Assembly (NCBI RefSeq): GCF_019429535.1
Contig: NZ_JAHXZM010000004.1
Span: 62,001-126,000 of the forward strand
Direction: 5' to 3'
Length of the DNA: 64,000 nucleotides
From: Sphingomonas citricola
GTDB taxonomy: Bacteria > Pseudomonadota > Alphaproteobacteria > Sphingomonadales > Sphingomonadaceae
This document shows positions 8,537 to 15,919 of this stretch, piece by piece (position 1 is the stretch's first letter; each line of letters starts with the position of its first letter). Under the pieces are notes generated by a model. That model saw only the letters and a program-made list of their open reading frames with translations, was not told the DNA's origin and made no database searches. The position numbers and the translations under genes were made by a program.

Positions 8537-11086
8537 TCAATGCGGCCGGGCGGGCAGGACACGCACGTCGTCGATCCAGATCGGGCTCACCTGCGCGTCA
8601 TGTCCCTCGATCGAGATGCCGAGGATCTGCGCCGGGCAGTCGGTCCCGATCCGCGCTGAACCCGATACGCGTCGCCAGTCCTGCCCCGAACCCGTGAGAC
8701 GAAGGCTCGCGGCAGCAGTCTGCGCTTTGTTGGCACAGGTCAGCACCAGCGCGGCAGGAACGTCACCGCCCCTCACCTGCGCGCTCAATTCCCAGTTCCC
8801 GGGGGGAAGCGCGATCGCCTGTACCAGGGGTATAGCGCTCGTCAGCCCGTCGGTGACGATCTCGACCGCGTGCGCGCTACCGCCCGCGCCGCGATCGGCG
8901 AGGATCACTTTGACGCCGTCGGTCGCGATCTGGCTCCACGCATAGGGAAATACGCCCGTCGGCAGCGGCGAGGCGGTTCGCTCGAACCCGCCGTCCGCGA
9001 TCTCGCCCACACCGCCGCTCGCCAACCAGACCGCACGCGCCTGTTGCACCTGTCCGCGCTCACCCAATCGACCCCGGATCAGAAGCGTTTCGTCGGGGGT
9101 CGCCGGAATGCCGCGCGCGCTCAGGCGGTCGAGAAATATTGTCGTTCTGCCAAGGTCGTTCGCTGCATCGCCCGCAACCGCATTGAAGAATCCGCGCCGC
9201 CACGACGGTCGATCGCCCAGGCGCGCAACGACCGCGTCGACGCCGCCGGGCGCCGCGTAGACGAGACGCATTTGCTGCATCATCGGTTCGGGCACCTGCG
9301 CGCGGCGCAGCAGCGCGTCGATCCGCTCGGCAGCGATGGCACTCGCGCCGGCCTGTCGTGCGCGGTCGATCAGCCACAATTGCAGCAGCGTGTCACGCCA
9401 CCCGAGCGCCGCCCCGGTTTCGAGCAATGCGGTTCCGCGCGCCGTTTGCCCCAGCAGCAGATCGGCGAAGCCGTGCACGCGAACCGCCTTGGCATCGATC
9501 GGAACGATGCCGAGCGCACGCGCCGCCGATTCGCGCGCGGCGACCTGCTGTCCGGCACGTTGCTCGGCCTCGGCGCGCGCCGCCCACGCGTCGGCCGACC
9601 AGGGCGCGATCTGGCTCGCAAGTGTCCCCGCGCCATGCAGGACGAGGAAGCGCGCGCTCGCGTCGGCCGTTGCGGTCGCACCGACCGCGATCGCCAGCGC
9701 CGTTACTGCCCAGCGTCGACGCTGGTGATCCGTGCCGGGGTTGGGGCGCGCCGGCTCGCGGGACCGGGCAGCCGCCACGATCAGCCCCAGCATCGCACCG
9801 AACAGGCCCGCGATCCCCGCCATGCGTAACGGGTAATCCACCAGCGAAAACAACAGCACGATCCCGATCGATACGATGGCGGCGACCACGGTTGATCGCT
9901 CCTGCCGCCCACTCGCCCCGCGCCACCCCGCGACGACCGCGCGAACCAGCACTACCCCCGCGACCACCATCAACACCACCGCTGGCAGCCCACCCTCGAG
10001 TGCAAGTTCGAGGAAATCATTGTGCACATGATTCACATTGAATGGCGAAACCTGTTCGATGGGCTCCACACTGCGATAAACACGCTCGAAGCTGCCGAAA
10101 CCGGTTCCGTAAGGAAAGCTATGCCGGAGTGCGTAAAGGGTGTTATCCCAATACTGATATCGCAGTTCTTCCGAGAGGCTGTCGAAGCGCCCGAGTACCC
10201 GCCCGACTAGTTCGGTTCGCGTGAGCAACAGCCCTACGATCAGATAAAGCCCGCCCACGATCGATATCGCACGTCCGCTGCGCCTCACTCCCAACGTCAG
10301 CGCGGCGACGCAGAGTATTGCCAATGGCAGCAAGACGAGACCCGTGCGCGAACTCGTCGCGAGAATACCCATCGCCAGAAAGGTGTCGATCGCCAGCATG
10401 ATCACGTGGCGCATCGGTCGCTCACCCGTGACCCCCGGTACGGCAGAAATCACGATGGCAATCAGCAGCAGCGTTGCCTGATGGTTCCGATTGACGAAAA
10501 AGCCGACGCCATATCCGCGATGCGCTGTTTCATAGAGGATCGGCGCGGCGGCTCCGCCTGCGGCCACCTGCAGCGCGGCAAAAACCGCGGCAATCACCGC
10601 CCCCGCGAGGATCAGTCGGAGCGCAACGATCCGCTTCGGCAGACTGAGACCCGCGATCACCAGCATGGTCGCGAACGGTACCAGGAGCGAGAATAGCATG
10701 GACAAGGTACGATCGGGGGTCAGGCTCAGTGCGTGCCAACGCGCGCCGCGGCCCGTCTGTGCGAGGATACGCCCCGCGATCTCGTTTTCAGGCAGAGCCT
10801 GCCAGATACCCCCCGGCAAGGGGATCAATTGGAGACCTAGCAAAGCCGCGGCGGCGGCGAACATGACGACGACCGCGGTCTTCAGATGTGGCGGCGAGTT
10901 GATCAGCACCGTCGCGATCATGAGGATTGCGAGCATCTGACATGCCAGCTCGATCAGCGGGTAGCCCAGACCGGCACCACCGCCAAAGAGCAGACAGGCA
11001 CCGAAGGCCAATGTCGCAAGGCCACGTCTCGTGACCGCGCCATGCCGCTGGGTAGGTGAAGATTTCCGTCTGGGCTGGTGCGGCAC
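8537..11086 (-). CDS. O-antigen polymerase/ligase-type protein with C-terminal repeat and carbohydrate-binding-like extension
   Basis: The family joins repeat units or ligates glycan at the periplasmic face. This protein is 849 residues from a GTG, about twice the usual 400-450. Residues 25-440 contain around a dozen membrane helices with the Wzy_C loop and its HVHNDFLELALEGGLP motif. Residues about 460-670 are soluble and Ala/Arg-rich, and look like helical repeats of TPR type (WAARAEAEQRAGQQVAARES). Residues about 695-849 are beta-rich with DGGFE, PGNWELSAQVRG and PIWIDDVRV segments, like a carbohydrate-binding jelly-roll. It heads the polymerase-Wza-Wzc operon. The domain calls beyond Wzy_C are by eye. 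Polymerase and ligase cannot be told apart from sequence alone. Confidence 0.88.
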   Translation of the reverse strand: MPHQPRRKSSPTQRHGAVTRRGLATLAFGACLLFGGGAGLGYPLIELACQMLAILMIATVLINSPPHLKTAVVVMFAAAAALLGLQLIPLPGGIWQALPENEIAGRILAQTGRGARWHALSLTPDRTLSMLFSLLVPFATMLVIAGLSLPKRIVALRLILAGAVIAAVFAALQVAAGGAAAPILYETAHRGYGVGFFVNRNHQATLLLIAIVISAVPGVTGERPMRHVIMLAIDTFLAMGILATSSRTGLVLLPLAILCVAALTLGVRRSGRAISIVGGLYLIVGLLLTRTELVGRVLGRFDSLSEELRYQYWDNTLYALRHSFPYGTGFGSFERVYRSVEPIEQVSPFNVNHVHNDFLELALEGGLPAVVLMVVAGVVLVRAVVAGWRGASGRQERSTVVAAIVSIGIVLLFSLVDYPLRMAGIAGLFGAMLGLIVAAARSREPARPNPGTDHQRRRWAVTALAIAVGATATADASARFLVLHGAGTLASQIAPWSADAWAARAEAEQRAGQQVAARESAARALGIVPIDAKAVRVHGFADLLLGQTARGTALLETGAALGWRDTLLQLWLIDRARQAGASAIAAERIDALLRRAQVPEPMMQQMRLVYAAPGGVDAVVARLGDRPSWRRGFFNAVAGDAANDLGRTTIFLDRLSARGIPATPDETLLIRGRLGERGQVQQARAVWLASGGVGEIADGGFERTASPLPTGVFPYAWSQIATDGVKVILADRGAGGSAHAVEIVTDGLTSAIPLVQAIALPPGNWELSAQVRGGDVPAALVLTCANKAQTAAASLRLTGSGQDWRRVSGSARIGTDCPAQILGISIEGHDAQVSPIWIDDVRVLPARPH

Positions 11087-11284
11087 TGAAGGCTAATATC
11101 CTGACTTCGCAAACTGCTTCACCGTGAGGATCCGGCACGTTTGTCGATTCAAATCAGTGTTTTGCCCAATTGATGGCTGCAATCAACTACGCACTTCAGC
11201 GCCGTAACAAGCCAATGCCTTCGCCTGGCAGAGCCGATAAGATTAGCCGGCATGTTTTGGGAACAATTCGTCGCCAATACATAA

Positions 11285-11313
11285 AGGGGCGGATCGCTGA
11301 ACGATCCGCCCCT
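11285..11313. terminator. Perfect 12-bp stem terminator-like hairpin
   Basis: AGGGGCGGATCG at 11285-11296 pairs without mismatch with CGATCCGCCCCT at 11302-11313 around the loop CTGAA. Read on the minus strand the stem is followed by TTTAT, so it most likely ends the small gene at 11353-11625. The rest of 11087-11352 holds no gene I can support and should carry the promoter of the leftward polymerase operon. Confidence 0.75.
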
Positions 11314-11352
11314 CTGATAAGCTTACGACACCGCGCGATACGCGCGGTCAAC

Positions 11353-11625
11353 TCAGTTCGGACTGGAGTTGTTGTCGCCGCCGCTCGCCACAACCGCCAC
11401 GACCACTACGACCGCGATGGCGCCCAGAAGCGGCAGCAGGAAAGGAACTCCGACGAGATCGCTTTCGCCCTTGGTTGCAGCAGACGCGCGCACGGGAGTG
11501 GAGATTGCCCCAACCGGCTTGGCGCTACCGAAACTCACCGCCTGCGGACGCGCAGGTGCGGCAGCCGCGACGCCGACAAAAGCCTGGCTGGCCAATGCCG
11601 CCCCTAGAAATAGCTTGCGAATCAT
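11353..11625 (-). CDS. Small exported membrane protein of unknown function
   Basis: The 90-residue protein starts with a signal peptide (MIRKLFLGAALASQAFVGVA, followed by AAA). A short linker follows, then a GESDLVG motif directly before one strongly hydrophobic segment (about 61-80, PFLLPLLGAIAVVVVVAVVA). The tail is short and polar (GGDNNSSPN). The TM-plus-tail end recalls sorting or anchor signals, but no LPXTG, PEP-CTERM or similar motif is present. I chose the ATG at 11625 because it begins the signal peptide. It stands alone between two EPS export modules and is closed by the strong hairpin at 11285. Function unknown. Confidence 0.75.
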   Translation of the reverse strand: MIRKLFLGAALASQAFVGVAAAAPARPQAVSFGSAKPVGAISTPVRASAATKGESDLVGVPFLLPLLGAIAVVVVVAVVASGGDNNSSPN

Positions 11626-11747
11626 ACCTTGCACCCCTGTACGGCGGCGCGTGAACGCCCTCTCTCTTGCTATGCAACGCTCGCCGTCGAAAATCAAGCA
11701 AGACCGCCGAGCAGTTCCTTCCAACAGACGCGAAAAAGAGACTTCAC

Positions 11748-12470
11748 TTATGCAGACGCCGTAATGATCTGCTGAACCGACCCTTCGAGGTAAATTGCAC
11801 TGAGTCGCCCCGATTTGTAGGCCCCCGTGTCAATGCCGATGCGGTTGGCCCGTATCTCGACCTCGTCCGAGATGCTGTGTCCGTGAACAATCACGGCTCC
11901 ATGATCGCGGCGATCATCCAGAAAGTCCTCGCGTATCCACAGAAGGTCTTCACGCGCCTGACGGTCGAGCGCCACGCCCGGGCGAACGCCCGCGTGAACG
12001 AACAGGTAATCACCCGACCGGACACTCAGGGGACATTTGCCAAGCCATGACAACCATGCCGGCGGGATCGCTGCGCGTACGCGCGACAGGTAATCACGCG
12101 AATGCTCACCCGATCGGCGAGGCGAAACGCCGAGGCTGCGCAAGGTCTGCGCACCACCGACCGCAACCCATTGGCGCAGCGCATCCACGTCCCCGGTCAT
12201 CACCTGCAATAGCGCCGCTTCGTGATTCCCGAGGAGCACGACCAAGTTCGGATTTTCCCGGCTCAGATCATATAACAGCCTGAGGACCTCGGCGCTGTGC
12301 GGACCGCGATCGATCACATCACCGATGACAATTACGTACAAAGACCGAACGGGCGGCAGCGCGCGCGTGTGACTTCCTATAAGATCGAGCAGTCGGTGCA
12401 GCAGGGTCAGGCAGCCATGCACATCGCCGATAGCGTAGATTCGCTCACCCGAGTCGGTACTTGGCAACAA
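11748..12470 (-). CDS. PPP-family metallophosphatase (serine/threonine phosphatase-like)
   Basis: The 240-residue cytosolic enzyme carries all three metal-site signatures of the PPP phosphatases: GDVHG (about residue 15), GDVIDRG (about 50) and GNHE (about 82). The later HAGVRPG and VHGHS histidines are also present. Family members hydrolyse phosphoserine or phosphothreonine, and some bacterial ones also act on phosphotyrosine or small molecules. No Wzb or PHP-type tyrosine phosphatase is visible in the window, and this gene lies between the two Wzc kinase genes, so it is a candidate for dephosphorylating them. That link is inference. Confidence 0.9.
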   Translation of the reverse strand: MLPSTDSGERIYAIGDVHGCLTLLHRLLDLIGSHTRALPPVRSLYVIVIGDVIDRGPHSAEVLRLLYDLSRENPNLVVLLGNHEAALLQVMTGDVDALRQWVAVGGAQTLRSLGVSPRRSGEHSRDYLSRVRAAIPPAWLSWLGKCPLSVRSGDYLFVHAGVRPGVALDRQAREDLLWIREDFLDDRRDHGAVIVHGHSISDEVEIRANRIGIDTGAYKSGRLSAIYLEGSVQQIITASA

Positions 12471-12813
12471 GGCAACTCCGGTCTAGCGTTTTTGAAGGGG
12501 CCGAAGGGGGAGGTAGGATGTCCAGCTTGCAGGAAACAGCACGGCCGGACAACGAGGGCGGGATACACAAATCCGACTATCCTAGATAGACGTTGCGAGA
12601 GCGTGACCGGACGAGATTGCGGCCGGTGACAGGGAGGCTTGCGCCGCCATTCCCGGCAGCGCTCAACCGGTGGACTGGACAAACTTGGCTGATATCCGAT
12701 CAGCGGCTGCTCTCGCGCTTCCGGATCGGTTGGACACCGAGCGGGCCAGCCGCGATGGCGACGGGCGCGAATGCGGGCCGCTTGCTCCCCTCCTTCGGAA
12801 AGACGGGTCACCA
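12471..12813. promoter_or_regulatory. Divergent intergenic region between phosphatase and PssD-like gene
   Basis: These 343 bases separate the leftward phosphatase from the rightward glycosyltransferase operon and should hold both promoters. By eye the first 130 bases are less GC-rich than the genes around them. I see no convincing coding sequence, hairpin or recognisable operator. An upstream in-frame GTG at 12670 could extend the rightward gene by 48 residues, but that extension does not look like part of the family fold. Confidence 0.35.
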
Positions 12814-13263
12814 ATGCCCCGAGTGCTGCTGGTTGCCTCGGCCGGCGGGCATTGGATCGAGCTTCAACGCTTGTGTGAAGCCTTCACTGGCATGGACTGC
12901 CAGTTCGTCAGCACGTCGTCTGGCATGACACCTCCGCTGGGCGCACGCGCCGTACTGGAGATACCCGATACCGCACGGGACTCGCTCGTAGGGGTAGCCC
13001 CCACCCTCATACGGCTTGCCCGTATCATACGGTCGTTTGCGCCAGATCTTGTCGTATCGACCGGTGCCGCACCGGGCGCGCTCGCACTGCTGGTCGCAAA
13101 GTGGTTTGGCGCGCGCACGATCTGGATCGACAGCATCGCCAATAGCGAGCGCATGTCACTGTCGGGTCGCCTGGTACGTCCCGTCGCCGACGTCCGCGTG
13201 GTGCAATGGGCGCATCTTGCGCATCGTGATCGATCGCTTCGGTACCTGGGGCAGGTTCTGTGA
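12814..13263 (+). CDS. Alg14/PssD/EpsE-like glycosyltransferase membrane-anchor subunit
   Basis: The 149-residue protein begins MPRVLLVASAGGHWIELQ, the typical opening of the Alg14/PssD family with its GGH motif. Further on, DLVVSTGAAPGALALLVAK and GARTIWIDSIANSERMSLSGR fit the donor-half fold. The family pairs with an Alg13/PssE subunit to form one GT28-like enzyme; in rhizobial PssDE the donor is UDP-glucuronate. The ATG at 12814 gives the canonical start. The stop overlaps the GTG of the partner gene (GTGA). Sphingan GelK/SpsK is the fused form of this pair, so glucuronosyl transfer to the lipid-linked glucose is a reasonable guess. Confidence 0.88.
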   Translation: MPRVLLVASAGGHWIELQRLCEAFTGMDCQFVSTSSGMTPPLGARAVLEIPDTARDSLVGVAPTLIRLARIIRSFAPDLVVSTGAAPGALALLVAKWFGARTIWIDSIANSERMSLSGRLVRPVADVRVVQWAHLAHRDRSLRYLGQVL

Positions 13264-13802
13264 TATTGGTTTCCGTCGGAACCCAGCTGCCGTTTGATCG
13301 CCTGATCCGCGCGGTCGATCAATGGTCTGCGACGAATGGGCGAGACGATGTTGTCGCTCAGATCGGCCCGACTGCTTTTCGCCCCACCGCGATGAAGAGC
13401 TTTGCCCATATTCCGCATGATCAATTTCGCGAATTGCAGCGCGAGTGTGATCTGATGATCTGTCACGCGGGCATGGGGTCGATCATAACCGCGATGGAGT
13501 TCGGTAAGCCCATCATCATCATGCCACGCGACCATCGCTTGGGCGAACATCGTAACGGACACCAGTTTGCCACGCTTCGCGCCTTCGGCGATCGCCCTGG
13601 CATTTACCCGGCAGAGAACGAGAAACAGTTGACCGCCTTGCTCATGCAGCTAGGCCTACTCACTGCTTCTCCCAGCTTGGCCGCCAGCGCGCCGGCAAGT
13701 TTCGTCGACCAGCTTGCGTGCTTGGTTCATGCGTCGGCAAAGCAACCCGCCGGCTTGCGACTGCGCCACAAGCTGTTCACAAGACGACCAAGGCACTTGT
13801 AA
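13260..13802 (+). CDS. Alg13/PssE/EpsF-like catalytic glycosyltransferase subunit (GT28 C-terminal)
   Basis: This 180-residue partner starts MILVSVGTQLPFDRLIRAVD, the usual Alg13/PssE opening. The nucleotide-sugar binding signature is visible in DLMICHAGMGSIITAMEFGK and IIIMPRDHRLGEHRNGHQ. The last 40 residues are basic and probably flexible. It shares a four-base overlap with the Alg14-like gene, as expected for an obligate two-subunit enzyme. It acts at the cytosolic face of the inner membrane on a lipid-linked acceptor. The next gene, a Wza-like lipoprotein, starts 66 bases downstream. Confidence 0.9.
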   Translation: MILVSVGTQLPFDRLIRAVDQWSATNGRDDVVAQIGPTAFRPTAMKSFAHIPHDQFRELQRECDLMICHAGMGSIITAMEFGKPIIIMPRDHRLGEHRNGHQFATLRAFGDRPGIYPAENEKQLTALLMQLGLLTASPSLAASAPASFVDQLACLVHASAKQPAGLRLRHKLFTRRPRHL

Positions 13803-13868
13803 GGAATTGACGATGCAGCAAATTGCCGGAAAGCGGTTGATGACCTGCAGGGTGCGTGTTAACGATCG

Positions 13869-14471
13869 ATGACTACCAGAAATCGGGGTGTTTACGTGAA
13901 ACGAAGCGCGGCTTTCGCCATGCTGGCCGCCTTGTCGCTTGCCGCCTGCGGCAAGGGTGGGCCGCCGCCAATCTCCAGTGGCGAACGCTATACCGCGGGT
14001 ACGACGAGCGAAGACACTTATGCGCTAGGTGCCGGCGACAAGGTTCGCATCATCGTCTACAATGAGCCGCAGCTCAGCGGCGATTTTTCGGTAAGCACTG
14101 ATGGCGACATCTCGCTGCCGCTGATCGGCAACGTGAAGGTGATCGGCAAGACGGTTGATCGCGCCTCGCGCGACATCCAAATGCGGCTGGCCGACGGCTA
14201 CCTGCGTGACCCGCGCGTGAGCATGGAGGTCGCGACCTATCGCCCGTTCTTTATCCTGGGTGAAGTTCGCTCACCGGGGCAGTTTCCATACATCAGCGGT
14301 CTGACCGTGATGAATGCGATCGCGACGGCGCAGGGCTACACACCGCGCGCGAAGAAGTCGACGGTGTTGATCCGGCGATTCGGCGAGCAATACGAGCAGG
14401 AATATGTGCTCACGCCCGACCTTCGCGTCTATCCGGGCGATACGATCCGCCTGACCGAGCGCTTCTTCTGA
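13869..14471 (+). CDS. Polysaccharide export lipoprotein (Wza-like), second copy
   Basis: The 200-residue protein carries a lipoprotein signal ending LAAC (Cys 27 from the ATG at 13869). The poly-export domain opens with YALGAGDKVRIIVYNEPQ and is followed by an SLBB-like part (FFILGEVRSPGQFPYISG). A GTG at 13896 with GGGG about nine bases upstream would give a shorter and equally good signal peptide, so the start is uncertain by nine residues. It is followed by an outer-membrane barrel and a Wzc, forming a second export module. It differs in sequence from the Wza at 7743 and probably serves a different polymer or stage. Confidence 0.93.
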   Translation: MTTRNRGVYVKRSAAFAMLAALSLAACGKGGPPPISSGERYTAGTTSEDTYALGAGDKVRIIVYNEPQLSGDFSVSTDGDISLPLIGNVKVIGKTVDRASRDIQMRLADGYLRDPRVSMEVATYRPFFILGEVRSPGQFPYISGLTVMNAIATAQGYTPRAKKSTVLIRRFGEQYEQEYVLTPDLRVYPGDTIRLTERFF

Positions 14472-14499
14472 TCGCGGCGGCGCGCCTGACGCTTGCCAG

Positions 14500-15855
14500 A
14501 TGATGAACCCGGCCACCTTCCTACCAATAAGCCGGTACACGCTACGTGCCAGGCGTTCCCGGTACATGGCGTGCGTCGCTGCGAGCGGCGGGCTGCTGGT
14601 GGGTGCGACGGCGGCATCGGCGCAGACCAGCAGCCTGCTGTTACCGCCCGCCACCAGCAGCAACGACGCCTACGATCGCGGTCACAATGTCAGCGTCGCC
14701 GAACGCCCTCATCCCGAATATGACGCGCTGGGTATCCGGCTCGGCAGCTTCATCCTGAACCCACAGCTCGCTACGTCGCTCAGTTACAGCAACAACGTCT
14801 TCAATGATAATCGCAACAAGAAGTCGGACGTGTTTGTCGGCTTCGAGCCCTATATCGCGGCTACGTCCGACTGGTCGGTGCATCAGGTTCGGTTGGTTGC
14901 CGCCGGCGATCTGCGCCGCTTCGCCAATCAGACACTGCGCAATCAGAATGCGTGGTACGTCCAGCAGAACGGTCGCATCGATGTGTCGAGCAGCCTCACC
15001 GCGCGCATCGATACCGGCGTCTCGAAAACGTATGAATCACCTTTCTCCTCGGATGTCGTCGCAAACCTGACCGTCCCGTCGCGTTACCTGAACAACAATG
15101 TGAACGGGCAGCTTACCTACGATGGCGGCCAATCGCGCGTCGTCGGGACAATCAGCCGCAATCGCTTTGATTTCAGTGACATTCGTTTCGGCGACGGTTC
15201 GCGTCGCAGTCAGCGCTACCGCGATCGCACCGCGCTCGGTGGTACGCTGACGTACGAGTTGGGCTTTACGCCGAGCTTGTCCTTTTATGTGCGCGGTGAG
15301 GTCGATCGGAACAACTACGACACCTTGTCATTCGGTCGGCCCAATCGCGATTCGACTGGTTACCGGGGCATCGTCGGATCCAATTTCGATATCGCCGGCG
15401 TCGCCCGCGGCACGGTGGGGATCGGGTACAGCTACCGCGATTTCGATGCGCGGGGGACGTACCGCAACACCAAGGGTTTCTCGGTCGAGGCGCGCGGCGA
15501 CTGGTTCGCGAGCGAGCTGACGACGGTCGGCGTCCTGCTGCAGCGTCGCCTCGTCGACGTCGATCTCGCCAACGTCGGATCCTCGTGGGACAATCGTGTC
15601 CGGGTCACGGTCGACCACGAGCTGCTGTACAACATGATCGTCACGATCGGCGGCGAGATCGCGAAGCGCGAGTATCCCGAGCGATCGACATCGACCGACG
15701 TCTACCGGATCGAGGCGTCGAGCCGTTACCAGATGACGCGCTGGCTCGGTCTGTCCGCCGATGTCGGCTACGGATCGAACAAGCCGAACGGGACCGGGCT
15801 CGGCAACCCGTTCGACGAAGTACGCGGTCGTATCTCGATCCGGATCAGACGATGA
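14500..15855 (+). CDS. Outer-membrane beta-barrel protein of EPS cluster (BBP2-like)
   Basis: The 451-residue product has an N-terminal basic stretch and a signal peptide (about residues 22-42, ending ASA). After that come many alternating amphipathic strands rich in Tyr, Arg and Asn. Phrases such as LATSLSYSNNVFNDN and RLGSFILNPQLA match the outer-membrane beta-barrel proteins found beside Wza/Wzc genes in alphaproteobacterial EPS loci. The C-terminus (EVRGRISIRIRR) is strand-like but lacks a terminal Phe. It is likely to help polymer exit or surface attachment. It lies between the Wza and Wzc genes in one operon. Confidence 0.85.
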   Translation: MMNPATFLPISRYTLRARRSRYMACVAASGGLLVGATAASAQTSSLLLPPATSSNDAYDRGHNVSVAERPHPEYDALGIRLGSFILNPQLATSLSYSNNVFNDNRNKKSDVFVGFEPYIAATSDWSVHQVRLVAAGDLRRFANQTLRNQNAWYVQQNGRIDVSSSLTARIDTGVSKTYESPFSSDVVANLTVPSRYLNNNVNGQLTYDGGQSRVVGTISRNRFDFSDIRFGDGSRRSQRYRDRTALGGTLTYELGFTPSLSFYVRGEVDRNNYDTLSFGRPNRDSTGYRGIVGSNFDIAGVARGTVGIGYSYRDFDARGTYRNTKGFSVEARGDWFASELTTVGVLLQRRLVDVDLANVGSSWDNRVRVTVDHELLYNMIVTIGGEIAKREYPERSTSTDVYRIEASSRYQMTRWLGLSADVGYGSNKPNGTGLGNPFDEVRGRISIRIRR

Positions 15856-15919
15856 TACCAATCCTGCCCCTGGCCGGCCGGTCGCGGCCATTCCTCCGAT
15901 TGTTTAGGAAAACCCTGCC

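Noticed and set aside
12670..12813. N-terminal extension of the Alg14-like protein from the GTG at 12670
   Set aside because: The added 48 residues are unlike the family, and MPRVLLVASAGGH at 12814 is the canonical opening.
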